A stretch of DNA of 64,000 bases, taken from NCBI RefSeq assembly GCF_900215485.1, contig NZ_OCMZ01000001.1, positions 248,001 through 312,000 of the forward strand, written 5' to 3'. The notes beneath the pieces are model-generated. The model made no database searches. It saw nothing but the letters and a program-made list of their open reading frames with translations, and had not been told where the DNA came from. This stretch comes from Nitrosovibrio sp. Nv4. Lineage in GTDB: Bacteria > Pseudomonadota > Gammaproteobacteria > Burkholderiales > Nitrosomonadaceae. Position numbers and translations under genes: made by a program. Positions 18,038 through 27,173 of this stretch are shown here, in pieces (position 1 is the stretch's first letter; every line of letters starts with the position of its first letter).

Positions 18038-19654
18038 ATGAAGCTCGCCATTGCTCAAATCAACTGTACAGTCGGCGACCTTGGGGGCAACTCCCGCAAG
18101 ATTCTCGATTATGCCAACCGGGCAAAAAAAGCCGGGGCGAAGCTCATAATTACTCCAGAAATGGCTTTGTCGGGCTATCCGCCGGAAGACCTGTTACTGC
18201 GCGATGGATTCCGCCGTGCCTGCAACAACACGCTTGCGCAACTGGCTGCGGAGATAAGCGGACTGACCCTGCTCGTGGGCCATCCTTATCTTGTCGAAGA
18301 TAAACTCTACAATGCCGCCTCGGTGATAAGCGACGGCAAGATTATCGCCACATATTTCAAGAATGAGCTTGCCAACGATTCTGTATTCGACGAACGGCGT
18401 TATTTCGCGCCCGGCACCGATCCGTGTATATTCGACCTGGAAGGAATAAAGTTTGCCGTCAATATTTGCGCCGATATCTGGAAAAAAGACACAGCGGCTT
18501 GCGCGAGGGAAGCGGGAGCCAACGTAATCGTAGTGCTGAATGCCTCCCCTTACCACATGCGCAAACAAGCGTTGCGCTATGAGACCGTACGTCAGCGTAT
18601 CGTCGAAACGGGGCTTTCCATCATTTACGCCAATCTAACAGGCGCACAGGATGAATTGGTACACGATGGTGCGTCCTTTGCAATGAATCGTGAAGGAGAA
18701 CTGACCCATCAATTCAAGGAATTCGAGGAAACTCTCGGCCTGATCGAATTGCAGGATGGCGCGCCCGTAAGGGGGGAAATGGCGTCTTCGGGACCTCTGG
18801 AAGCAAGCGTCTATAAGGCGTTATGTCTTGGCGTCAGGGACTATGTCGGGAAAAATGGGATACCGGGCGTGTTGCTTGGCCTGTCAGGCGGAGTGGACTC
18901 GGCGCTGACGATGGTGATCGCCGTAGACGCGTTGGGTGCGGATAAAGTGAGAGCAGTAATGATGCCCTCGCAATTCACCGCCGATATAAGCCTGTCGGAT
19001 GCGCGCGCCATGGCCCAGACGCTGGGTGTGCGTTACAGCGAGCTTCCGATCGATACGATCTTTGGCCAATACCGGCAAACGCTGGCGGATGAGTTCTCGG
19101 GGGCTCCCCATCACAACAGTCCTGATCTCACAGAAGAAAACGTGCAGGCACGCATACGCGGCAACCTGCTGATGGCGCTGTCGAACCAGTACGGCTCCAT
19201 CGTGCTCACAACGGGCAACAAGTCCGAAATGGCGGTAGGCTACTGCACTCTCTATGGGGACATGGCGGGGGGCTTTGCGGTGCTGAAGGACATAAAAAAA
19301 ACCCTTGTGTACCGGCTCTGCCACTACCGCAACACATTGGGAAGCGTTATTCCCGAGCGCGTTATCAGCCGCGCGCCGTCGGCCGAGCTGCGTCCAGACC
19401 AGACCGACCAGGACAGCCTGCCGCCTTACGACGTGCTCGACATGATCGCCGAAGCTTATGTGGAGCATGACCTGTCGCTGCGGGAAATCCTGAGCACGGA
19501 CTGCTCAGAGGCCGATGCGCGCCGCGTGGTGCAGCTCATCCGCCAGAGTGAACACAAGCGGCGCCAGTCGCCGATAGGCATCCGTATTACCCATCGGGGC
19601 TTTGGCAAGGATTGGCGCTATCCTGTTACGGCAAAATATCGAGACGAGTTTTAG
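18038..19654 (+). CDS. nadE: glutamine-dependent NAD+ synthetase
   Basis: A 538-residue two-domain enzyme that makes NAD+ from nicotinic acid adenine dinucleotide, ATP and glutamine. The N-terminal nitrilase-type glutaminase (1 to about 255) shows the catalytic Glu in TPEMALSGYPPEDLL, Lys in YFKNELAN and Cys in VNICADIW. The C-terminal synthetase domain (about 270-538) has the PP-loop LGLSGGVDSALT and later LTTGNKSEMAVGYCTLYGDMAGG. The ATG at 18038 starts MKLAIAQINC, the normal N-terminus. An upstream in-frame TTG at 17990 would add 16 residues of no family match. A PII gene follows 109 bases later, a common pairing in betaproteobacteria. Confidence 0.95.
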   Translation: MKLAIAQINCTVGDLGGNSRKILDYANRAKKAGAKLIITPEMALSGYPPEDLLLRDGFRRACNNTLAQLAAEISGLTLLVGHPYLVEDKLYNAASVISDGKIIATYFKNELANDSVFDERRYFAPGTDPCIFDLEGIKFAVNICADIWKKDTAACAREAGANVIVVLNASPYHMRKQALRYETVRQRIVETGLSIIYANLTGAQDELVHDGASFAMNREGELTHQFKEFEETLGLIELQDGAPVRGEMASSGPLEASVYKALCLGVRDYVGKNGIPGVLLGLSGGVDSALTMVIAVDALGADKVRAVMMPSQFTADISLSDARAMAQTLGVRYSELPIDTIFGQYRQTLADEFSGAPHHNSPDLTEENVQARIRGNLLMALSNQYGSIVLTTGNKSEMAVGYCTLYGDMAGGFAVLKDIKKTLVYRLCHYRNTLGSVIPERVISRAPSAELRPDQTDQDSLPPYDVLDMIAEAYVEHDLSLREILSTDCSEADARRVVQLIRQSEHKRRQSPIGIRITHRGFGKDWRYPVTAKYRDEF

Positions 19655-19739
19655 CAAGCGGCAAATGGACCATGAGTCGCGGCCAGGTTTTCAATGTCTC
19701 TCGTATTCGTCCATGAAAAAGCGTCCCAAAAATTTATAA

Positions 19740-20102
<363 letters not shown>

Positions 20103-20274
20103 TCCATCTCGTTCGTAATTGCTCTTGCGCGAAGATCACTTGAAGCCAGCACGCATTATTCGAGCCGGCTCTGGCCGGAAGCATCACCGGGGCTTTTTTA
20201 AGGGGTGGAGTCGTTAGGATCGCCGACGGCGGCACCTCCGCGAAAATCTTTTCCCCTTCCCTGTCCAGGAGGCG

Positions 20275-20508
20275 ATGCACCGGCGAGCAATGAGCAATCC
20301 AGTATGGATGAAGCAGAGGCGCAGTATCGTTGAACATCCCTTTGGCACCATCAAATGGATGATGGGCAATCCCCGCTTTCTTCTGCGTGGATTGAAAAAA
20401 GCAAAGACGGAACTGGCGTTGAGCGTATTGAGCTATAACTTAAAGCGCGTCATCAATGTCCAGGGTGTGCACATGCTGCTCAATACCCTGCGGCCATCCT
20501 TGGGATGA
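20275..20508 (+). pseudogene. IS1182-like transposase, C-terminal fragment
   Basis: A 77-codon open frame that corresponds only to the end of an IS1182-family DDE transposase. QRRSIVEHPFGTIKWMMG contains the last catalytic Glu in the usual context, followed by NPRFLLRGLKKAKTEL and NLKRVINVQG. The N-terminal three quarters of the enzyme is missing, so this is a remnant and not a gene. It sits directly downstream of glnB and 170 bases before an IS21-like fragment, so the region has taken several insertions. No matching terminal inverted repeats were found. Confidence 0.8.
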
Positions 20509-20675
20509 TGGCCTGTTTTTGCAAAATTCCTTCACGCTTCTTGCTCGCCTGGATATTTGGAGGCGAGTTTTTTTCACAGCCTGGGTAGCCAAAAATTTAC
20601 CTTGGCTGCCAAACTCTGTTAATAGCCAAACCCGCTTCGCGGGGCGGGCTCTATAAGCCGCGCGAGGCGCGGCAA

Positions 20676-20848
20676 CCAAGCTTGAGTCCATTCAAGGACT
20701 ACATCCTGCAGCGAATGTAGACGACCTTACCCGAGATCATTGCGGCGCCGGCTTTGCTTCGTGAGTTAAAAGCGCAAGGCTATCAGGGCCAACTGCGTAG
20801 GGTTCAAGCCTTCATGCAGACGCATCGCCCCGTATCCTCCGTGAGGGT
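20676..20848 (+). pseudogene. IS21-like IstA transposase fragment
   Basis: Read in frame from 20676 this gives SPFKDYILQRM, a stop, then ALLRELKAQGYQGQLRRV and MQTHRPVS, which resembles the N-terminal part of IstA transposases (an FKxY block followed by an LLREIxAxGYxG block). The in-frame TAG and the loss of both ends show that it is dead. Its right end coincides with the direct repeat that flanks the HAF-repeat gene. Family assignment is by pattern and therefore moderate. Confidence 0.55.
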
Positions 20849-20850
20849 AG

Positions 20851-20884
20851 TGGTTAGCATTCATTACTTCAAATTAGGCCATGA
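20851..20884. repeat. left copy of a 34-bp imperfect direct repeat flanking the HAF gene
   Basis: GTGGTTAGCATTCATTACTT and the bases after it match 22206-22239 at 28 of 34 positions in the same orientation. This copy spans the stop codon of the PEP-CTERM gene; the other spans the region before its start. On the coding strand the left copy reads like the 5' end of the same gene, so it may be the start of a lost tandem paralogue. Confidence 0.6.
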
Positions 20885-22187
20885 AACTTACCTTCCTGCG
20901 TCGCGCCATGAATCCGATCAAGCCTAAGCCAGCCAGCATCAGGGCATATGATTCAGGCTCCGGAATTGAAGGTACGGAATCGCGAACGCCTGCTACTACT
21001 ACCTGACCATGATTGTTGACGTCAGCTGCCGCGTGGAGCACAACTGGATCGGGCAAATCCACCAAAGAATTGAGGTCCATCATGCCTTCGCCGTTAGGGC
21101 CAGTGATAAAGTAATGGTAAGCGCCAATTCCAGGTGTGAGAGTAGAGCGTCCTAATACCTGTCCCGCATCGTTGATGGCATAGGCAACGCTGTTATCACC
21201 ACCTAACGTGCCTAGGTCTCTCATCCCCATTCCATCAGGGCCGGTGATGAAGGCACGTTGAAGGCCTTCAGCCGTCCTAGACGTTCCCGTTACCTGCCCA
21301 GCATTGTTGATGTCGGAAGCAGAGCTAAATATTCCGCCCAGAGTACCAAGATCCTTCATCCCCGCTCCATCAGGACCGGTGATGAAGGCATGCTGATCCT
21401 CGCCGCCAACTGTGCCTATGTAAGAACTTCCCACCACCTGTCCGACATTATTGATGCCATGAGCCGAGCTGCTATCCCCGCCCAAAGTGCCAAGATCCTT
21501 CATCCCCGTTCCATCAGGGCCCGTAATAAAGGCATGGGAGTTGGAATAATTTCCACCCGTGACCCAAGAATCTCCCACTACTTGCCCGGTCTCGTTGATG
21601 TCAGAAGCATAGCTCTCATGCCCGCCTAGCGTACCAAGGTCTCTCATCCCCATTCCATCAGGACCGGTGATGAAAGATCGCGGAGAATAAAATTGATCAC
21701 GATATAAATAGTTACCTACAATCTGGCCACTACCATTAATTCCATTACCAAAACTGTCTTTCTCCCCTAAGCTGAGAACAACCGTGCCCACCCCGTTGGG
21801 ACCGGTAATAAAACTGTGAAAAGTGCGATTCTCATCAGGCGCATACACGTGCCCTGTTACCTGTCCGACGTCATTGATCGCAGAAGGAAAAGTTCCTGAG
21901 TCCGCACCAGGTGACCTGACAATCTCAAGTTCAGTGACTTCTCTACTGTCGATATCGATAATATACCCATAGTAATCCGCGCCGAAACATGGAGGCCCAA
22001 TGCCCAGGCCCGCGCCAAGAATTGTCCCGCTAACGAAGCGGTGAAATTTATGATAACGATTCCTCCTCTTTTTTGTGGCGGCATGGGCAGCAACGGTGCC
22101 TTTAAGCAGGGTTGCGGTCAAGATCGATCTGCTGAGAACTGCAGCCAGGACAAATCTACGTACTTTGAAGCAATTGTTAATTATCAT
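20874..22187 (-). CDS. PEP-CTERM protein with HAF repeats
   Basis: A secreted protein of about 437 residues. Its middle holds five to six HAF-type repeats of about 50 residues, each running FITGPDGxGMxDLGTLGG, then a short variable part, then INxxGQVxG. The C-terminus is a clear PEP-CTERM sorting signal: IPEPESYALMLAGLG, more hydrophobic residues, then ARRRK. It should be exported, processed by the exosortase at 1332-2948 and end up at the cell surface or in the matrix. The ATG at 22187 has GGAG six bases upstream; an ATG at 22229 would add 14 residues. The N-terminus oddly holds two hydrophobic segments, one ending AAHA and one after KKRRNRYHKFHR. The repeats may form beta-propeller-like blades, which is inference. 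Confidence 0.9.
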   Translation of the reverse strand: MIINNCFKVRRFVLAAVLSRSILTATLLKGTVAAHAATKKRRNRYHKFHRFVSGTILGAGLGIGPPCFGADYYGYIIDIDSREVTELEIVRSPGADSGTFPSAINDVGQVTGHVYAPDENRTFHSFITGPNGVGTVVLSLGEKDSFGNGINGSGQIVGNYLYRDQFYSPRSFITGPDGMGMRDLGTLGGHESYASDINETGQVVGDSWVTGGNYSNSHAFITGPDGTGMKDLGTLGGDSSSAHGINNVGQVVGSSYIGTVGGEDQHAFITGPDGAGMKDLGTLGGIFSSASDINNAGQVTGTSRTAEGLQRAFITGPDGMGMRDLGTLGGDNSVAYAINDAGQVLGRSTLTPGIGAYHYFITGPNGEGMMDLNSLVDLPDPVVLHAAADVNNHGQVVVAGVRDSVPSIPEPESYALMLAGLGLIGFMARRRKVSFMA

Positions 22188-22205
22188 TGTGTGCTCCGGC
22201 AAGGT

Positions 22206-22239
22206 GGTGTTTAGCATCCATTGCTTCAAAGTAGGTGAT
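22206..22239. repeat. right copy of the 34-bp direct repeat flanking the HAF gene
   Basis: GTGTTTAGCATCCATTGCTT and the bases after it, 28 of 34 identical to 20851-20884. It lies around the alternative start of the PEP-CTERM gene. About 25 bases further on, 22265-22281 is a perfect 7-bp inverted repeat (GAGGCAA, three bases, TTGCCTC), a possible operator upstream of the gene. Confidence 0.55.
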
Positions 22240-22479
22240 GGAATTCATGTTGTCAATGATCGGAAGAGGCAAGGATTGCCTCACCCACCTCATTCTTGGA
22301 GGAAGCTATCTAACCAATAGTCAAAGCTGCAGCTGTCAACAAACCCACGGGGAAATATTTTTCCCTGACAGCCCGCCGCCGGGCCGCGTCAGGACGCTTG
22401 GGTTTATTTTATGTTAGGTAGAGTATGGAAACCTGTGGGCGGGGATCTATCCGTCCATCAGGTTGTCCATGGGACGAGC

Positions 22480-22969
22480 TTAGCCGAATCTCGATTTGCT
22501 ATTTACGAAAGCTTCGGCTTCAGCTTCCTTGTCCAATGTCGTATCCGTGGAACCCGCAAATTTGTTCCCGGTGAATTCAGGTTGTTCCATGTTGGCGCGA
22601 ATGGCTGAGGCGACTTTTCCGCCTGGAGTTTGACTAACGCGATTCCTTGTGCCGGCGATCTTTGTCTTCACAACGTCATACTGCCTTTTGCAAGATGCGA
22701 TCCCATTTCACCTGCAAAGCGCGCGCCTGTCCCCATTGCCTGTCTCAGATCTCCATGGCACTACACCAGATGGGGAACTCCCGCCGCCCTGCCCTCCCCC
22801 GCTAAATATCCCTGTTTCGTATTGCTGCGATCCATCGCAACTAGCGCCATGATCCCTAAGAAAAGAACCACCGCCACCCCAATTAGATAAAGGGGTAAAT
22901 TATTGACGCGGCGCACGCCGCCGCTTGGCATCTGGAGGGGGGAGTTGCCGGAGACATGGGATTGCTCAT
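22480..22969 (-). pseudogene. trbI: decayed trbI (conjugal transfer, VirB10-like) N-terminal part
   Basis: The ATG at 22969 has a good ribosome site (AAGGAG before TAAAG). After the first residues a frame change is needed to read SGGVRRVNNLPLYLIGVAVV followed by LFLGIMALVAMDRSNTKQG, the membrane segment and flanks of TrbI. A stop then follows, and another frame continues to 22480 (VSQTPGGKVASAIRANM). TrbI is normally over 400 residues, and the C-terminal VirB10 domain is absent. Order and strand match the trbG-trbH-trbI part of P-type conjugation operons. It is a relic; the last segment is assigned by continuity only. Confidence 0.7.
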
Positions 22970-23014
22970 CTTTACTCCTTGAAAGTCCAGGCCCCCGCGG
23001 GCGCGATGGTACCG

Positions 23015-23488
23015 TTATCCCCCTACGTATGCACGTGCAAGCATGGCGTGTTCGATTTTCACTGTGATTCGGGAGAAACCCGCTGCGGGGGAATGATCAA
23101 TCGCATAGGGCAGTTCTATGCCTGTCTTGTCTGCTTGTGACTGGACTGGTGTTTTGTCATCGGTTGCCGGCTTTGGCGAAAATGACGCACCGAACGTGTC
23201 TTGCTGCAAGATCATGGCAAGGCCGCTCTTTTCAACAACCCTTGATTCGGAAAGCGCATAACCCTTTGCACGCAACTTGTCCGCCAGCAGCGTGCCGAAA
23301 CTCGTCGGCGCGGAAAATACCAAGTTAAATTGTGTCTTGGCAGGCGGATAAAGGCGCGCAAGCTGATTGGTGGTGTCGGATGCGATTTTTTCATCATGGG
23401 AGGCAAACCGCTTATCTCCTTCACTGATGGGCTGGAGGGCACATGCGCCAAGGCTTGCGCATAGCAACGTGATAAGTAGCGAGCGCAT
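23015..23488 (-). CDS. trbH: TrbH-like conjugal transfer lipoprotein (isolated survivor)
   Basis: A 157-residue lipoprotein with signal peptide MRSLLITLLCASLGACALQP and the lipobox Cys at residue 16. Then comes NQLARLYPPAKTQFNLVFS and FGTLLADKLRAKGYALSES, the pattern of TrbH, a small outer-membrane lipoprotein of Trb mating-pair systems. Its length is normal for TrbH and the frame is intact, although both neighbours (trbI, trbG) are broken. It starts two bases after the trbG stop, as in living operons. It has no partners left in the window and is probably non-functional in conjugation. Confidence 0.75.
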   Translation of the reverse strand: MRSLLITLLCASLGACALQPISEGDKRFASHDEKIASDTTNQLARLYPPAKTQFNLVFSAPTSFGTLLADKLRAKGYALSESRVVEKSGLAMILQQDTFGASFSPKPATDDKTPVQSQADKTGIELPYAIDHSPAAGFSRITVKIEHAMLARAYVGG

Positions 23489-23490
23489 GT

Positions 23491-23975
23491 TTATTGACCC
23501 TTCCTGATCGTGACGCGATCCTGACTGGAGCCGACACCGGCGACCAGGATAGCTTTGTCGAAAATGCTGTCCACAATGTAGCGATTGCCTTGTAGACGGT
23601 AATTCACCTGAACGGATTCTTCGTCGGTGAACAAACCTCCATCCTTACCACTAGCAGGACAGGGGCTTCGGCCTGATTCATGTCGGCGGCATCTGGATAA
23701 TGATTTTTACGCCATCGTTGTAGACACGCACTGGCTCCCATGCGGCGTTGGCGCCATCGATCGTATAGTCGAAGTTGAGATCCCCAAGGTATTGGCCAGT
23801 ACCAAGCAGGATTTTCTTGCCGTGTTAGTCCGGTATTCATGGGCTTGATAATCAGGTGATGCACTTCTTCCTCGCGCGATCCGGTCACTGCCGGCTCGAC
23901 CGTCCAGCGCGCCACATCCCCAAGCACGAAAATGACGCTCGCAATCCGGGCCTAAAGCGCACACGCAGCTCTTTG
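23491..23975 (-). pseudogene. trbG: decayed trbG (VirB9-like) gene
   Basis: Reading the minus strand from about 23975, VFVLGDVARWTVEPAVTG and EEEVHHLIIKPMNTGL match the VirB9/TrbG core. An in-frame stop lies before this block and a frame change follows. A middle piece contains DMNQAEAPVLLVVRM. The last segment is clean: VNYRLQGNRYIVDSIFDKA, then ILVAGVGSSQDRVTIRKGQ, ending at 23491. At least one internal stop and two frame changes are needed. The N-terminal part, including the signal peptide, is missing where the sequence runs into the promoter region of the M48 peptidase. Confidence 0.75.
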
Positions 23976-24094
23976 ATCTGTTGAATATTACCCTTTCCCC
24001 GACACCTTCTCAGCTACTCCACAGTCATTCTTCCCTTATTGGGAATGAACTTAGGGGGAATGAACTTAGCCCGGAAAGAGTTATCATATCGGAC

Positions 24095-25744
24095 ATGAAA
24101 ATGCGCTATGTAGCGGCTATGTTGCCAATATTGGTTGCGCCAAATGCTTCCGCCGAGGGGTTTTCCAAGGTCGGCGATGTACGTCGGGCTACCGTTCTGC
24201 CAAAACCGGAACGGGAACTCGGCCTGAAAATCATGTCCAGGATTCGTGCCGACCGCAGCTATCTGGAATTGTTTGCGCCGGATGTTTTTGCTAACGACCT
24301 GCCTGAACTGGGCGATGCGTCCCAGGCGAGCATTTCGCCGCAACAGGAAAGAGAGCTCGGCCTGAAAATCATGTCGGAGATTCGTGCCGACCGCAGCTAT
24401 CTGGATGATGCCGAAATAGCCGGATATCTCACCAAGCTCGGCAGCAGGCTGATTCGTCGCTCGAACGAGGCTCATCCCGATCAGGAGTTCGAGTTTTTTG
24501 CCCTGCAGGATCCCGTGCTTAACGCATTTGCGCTGCCCGGCGGCTTCATGGGCTTCAACAGCGGCCTTATTCTCGCGGCGGAAACCGAATCCGAGCTGGC
24601 AGGGGTGATGGCGCATGAAATCGCGCACGTTACCCAGAAACATCTCGCCCGCATGATTTCCGGGCAAAAATACAGCATGCTAACCTCTCTCGCGGCGGTA
24701 GCACTGGCGATTTTGGCGTCGCGTTCCAACTCCCAGGCGGGACAGGCGGTTCTGGTGGCTTCCCAGGCGCGCCAGATTCAATCGCAACTGGACTTTACCC
24801 GCGATCATGAAAAAGAGGCCGATCGCATCGGCCTGAGTATACTCGTTAGCGCCGGTCTTGATCCGCATGGGATGTCGGGATTTTTCGAGCATATGCAAAG
24901 GGCCTCGCGATTCCATGAGAACGGCGCCCCTTCGTATCTCCGCACTCACCCGGTTACTTATGAGCGCATCGCGGACATCGAGAATCGCATCCAGGACATG
25001 CCGTACCGGCAGGTCCCCGACAGTCTCGATTTCCAACTGGTGCAAGCCAAGCTGCGCGCCACCCTCGAGAAGCCCGCAGATGCCATCAATTTTTTCGAAT
25101 CGGTTTTGCGGGAGGGACGCTATACCAATGAGACTGTGGAACGCTACGGACTGGTCACTGCCCTGTTACGCAGCCGGGATTACATTCGGGCAGACAAGGA
25201 ATTGGTGCGTCTGTATGACAGTTTGCAGCCTGTTCCCGTGGATGAAACGCTCGAGAATCACAGTCTCGGTGCATCCATTGAGGTCGAAAGTGAAGCAACG
25301 CCATCCCATCCCATGATCGAAACGCTTGCGGCTCGCGTCAAGCTCGCTGCCGGGCAGACCAAGGACGCGCTGACCATTTATCAGTCAGCACTGCAAATAT
25401 TTCCACTAAACAAAGCACTGATCTATGACTACGCTGCCGCGCTACGAGAAACTGGCCGTGCGGAGAGTGCGCTGGAATTCATAAATCAGCAATTGCGATA
25501 TAGCCCGAACGATGTGCGCCTCTACAAATTACAGGCGCAAACGCACGAAGCGCTTGGAAATGTTCTGGCGCAGCACCGCGCACAGGCGGAAGTCTACACG
25601 CGACAGGGAGAATTCCCTGCCGCCATCGAGCAGTTGCAGATTGCGTTAAAAAGCGGCGATGGTGATTTCTACCAGCTGTCCAGTGTTGAAGCGCGTCTCA
25701 AGGAACTGCGCGAGCTGGCTGCCAACCAGACCGATGCAAAATAA
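24095..25744 (+). CDS. M48 family periplasmic metallopeptidase with TPRs (BepA-like)
   Basis: A protein of about 549 residues. A short signal peptide (MRYVAAMLPILVAPNASA) precedes the peptidase domain with HEIAHVTQKH, the HExxH zinc site, and DFTRDHEKEADRIGL, which supplies the third zinc ligand. The C-terminal 200 residues look like tetratricopeptide repeats (ALTIYQSALQIFP, RAESALEFINQQLRYSP). BepA-like enzymes degrade or help fold outer-membrane proteins such as LptD. The start is placed at 24095 because the signal peptide begins there; the frame is open from 23981. Unusually, the N-terminal region is duplicated: a 46-residue unit containing ERELGLKIMSxIRADRSYL occurs twice (nucleotide period 138). 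Confidence 0.88.
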   Translation: MKMRYVAAMLPILVAPNASAEGFSKVGDVRRATVLPKPERELGLKIMSRIRADRSYLELFAPDVFANDLPELGDASQASISPQQERELGLKIMSEIRADRSYLDDAEIAGYLTKLGSRLIRRSNEAHPDQEFEFFALQDPVLNAFALPGGFMGFNSGLILAAETESELAGVMAHEIAHVTQKHLARMISGQKYSMLTSLAAVALAILASRSNSQAGQAVLVASQARQIQSQLDFTRDHEKEADRIGLSILVSAGLDPHGMSGFFEHMQRASRFHENGAPSYLRTHPVTYERIADIENRIQDMPYRQVPDSLDFQLVQAKLRATLEKPADAINFFESVLREGRYTNETVERYGLVTALLRSRDYIRADKELVRLYDSLQPVPVDETLENHSLGASIEVESEATPSHPMIETLAARVKLAAGQTKDALTIYQSALQIFPLNKALIYDYAAALRETGRAESALEFINQQLRYSPNDVRLYKLQAQTHEALGNVLAQHRAQAEVYTRQGEFPAAIEQLQIALKSGDGDFYQLSSVEARLKELRELAANQTDAK

Positions 25745-26012
25745 GCTTCGGTAGCGCTGGAGCTTGCGGATGACAACCTGGCTGTCGGGCCGTGTATCTG
25801 CCATTCGTGCCGCTACCGTCCCGGTCTCGTGCGACTGCACAGCTTTCCATTCTCCAAAAGCAATGATCAGCCGCCGCGCCGTATCGGCCGGAAAAATCGG
25901 AGCCCATCCGGAGTTCCTGAACTTCTCATACTCAGGTAACATTCTGCCTTTTTGTTTTCATCTGGCATAACTATTTTTCGTTTTTCGGTCACCTCGGTTA
26001 CTTCAGTTATCT

Positions 26013-27173
26013 ATGGCCCTTAGTCCGCGCACCCGGCTACTCACCCTCATCGCTGCCCTGCTGTTGGCTCCCGCGGCGGGTTGGTGGTATTGGGCAACAA
26101 ATCCTGAATCCCCTCAGGACCGATATAAGACGCAAGCGGTTGACCGCGGCGATATTGTACAAGTCATTTCCGCGAATGGTACGCTTAACCCCGTGGTACT
26201 GGTCAATGTCGGTACCCAGGTATCGGGCACTGCCTACAAGCTGCATGTGGATTTCAATGATCGGGTCGAGGCCGGGCAAATACTGGTTGAACTCGACCCT
26301 TCGTTGTTCCAGGCGCAGTTGCGGCAGGCGGATGCGAACGTGGTAAATGCCCGAACCACGCTGAGGCTGGCGAAAAACAAAATGACGCGTAACCGCGCTC
26401 TTGTAGAACAGGGCTTTATCTCTCCCGATGCGCTGGATACCGTGGAGCAGCAACTCGAAGCGGCCCGCGCCCAACTTGCTGTTAGCGAGGCGCAGCTTGC
26501 GCGCGACCGCACCAATCTCAACTATAGCGTGATCCGGTCGCCCATTTCCGGCGTGGTGATCGCACGCAATGTCGATATCGGCCAGACTGTGGCGGCGAGC
26601 TTCCAGACGCCCACCCTGTTTCAGATCGCCAAAGACCTGCGCGAGATGCAAATCGACACCAGTGTGGCGGAGGCGGATATCGGTCAACTGCATCTCGGCC
26701 AGGAGGTAAATTTCACGGTGGACGCTTTCCAGGAGCGCGAGTTCACGGGTACCGTGAAACAGGTACGCCTCAACCCCACCATTCAGCAAAACGTGGTGTC
26801 ATATAATGTGATTGTGGCGGTATCCAATGATGATGGGGTATTGCTGCCCGGCATGACTGCAAATGTCCGCTTTACCGTGAAACAGAAAAAAGACGTGCTG
26901 CGAGCGCCAAACGCAGCGCTGCGCTACAGGCCGGCCGAAGCCGATCCGGATTCTGCCGGGGCAATCATTGGTGAACCCGGCAAGCACGTGCTTTACCGGT
27001 TGCGGCTGGAAGACGAAGGCATGCCCGTCGCTGTCAATGTCAAGACCGGCACTGTCGATGGTAATTTCACGGAAATCGTGGAAGGCGAGATCAAGGAAGG
27101 AGACACACTGATAACCAGGGAAGTCACCGACAAGGAAAAATCCAGCAGTAAACTCAAATTCAAAATGTTTTGA
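26013..27173 (+). CDS. periplasmic adaptor of a MacAB-type efflux pump
   Basis: A 386-residue membrane-fusion protein. It has an N-terminal membrane anchor (TRLLTLIAALLLAPAAGWW), a barrel-sandwich half (NVGTQVSGTAYKLHVDFNDR), an alpha-hairpin (about 100-170), the second half of the lipoyl-like domain (SPISGVVIARNVDIGQTV) and a beta-barrel (VRLNPTIQQNVVSYNVIV, typical of MacA). It should link the ABC permease encoded downstream to a TolC-like channel, which is not in this window. Its stop overlaps the next start as TGATG, so the three genes 26013-29166 form a tight operon. The substrate could be a macrolide, peptide or lipid-like compound and cannot be predicted. Confidence 0.9.
   Translation: MALSPRTRLLTLIAALLLAPAAGWWYWATNPESPQDRYKTQAVDRGDIVQVISANGTLNPVVLVNVGTQVSGTAYKLHVDFNDRVEAGQILVELDPSLFQAQLRQADANVVNARTTLRLAKNKMTRNRALVEQGFISPDALDTVEQQLEAARAQLAVSEAQLARDRTNLNYSVIRSPISGVVIARNVDIGQTVAASFQTPTLFQIAKDLREMQIDTSVAEADIGQLHLGQEVNFTVDAFQEREFTGTVKQVRLNPTIQQNVVSYNVIVAVSNDDGVLLPGMTANVRFTVKQKKDVLRAPNAALRYRPAEADPDSAGAIIGEPGKHVLYRLRLEDEGMPVAVNVKTGTVDGNFTEIVEGEIKEGDTLITREVTDKEKSSSKLKFKMF

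Noticed and set aside
20150-20210. Possible terminator after glnB
   Set aside because: The hairpin is short and irregular; it is mentioned only under glnB.
22370-22400. GC-rich phrase CAGCCCGCCGCCGGGCCGCG as a terminator or REP
   Set aside because: Pairing is imperfect and no T tract follows.
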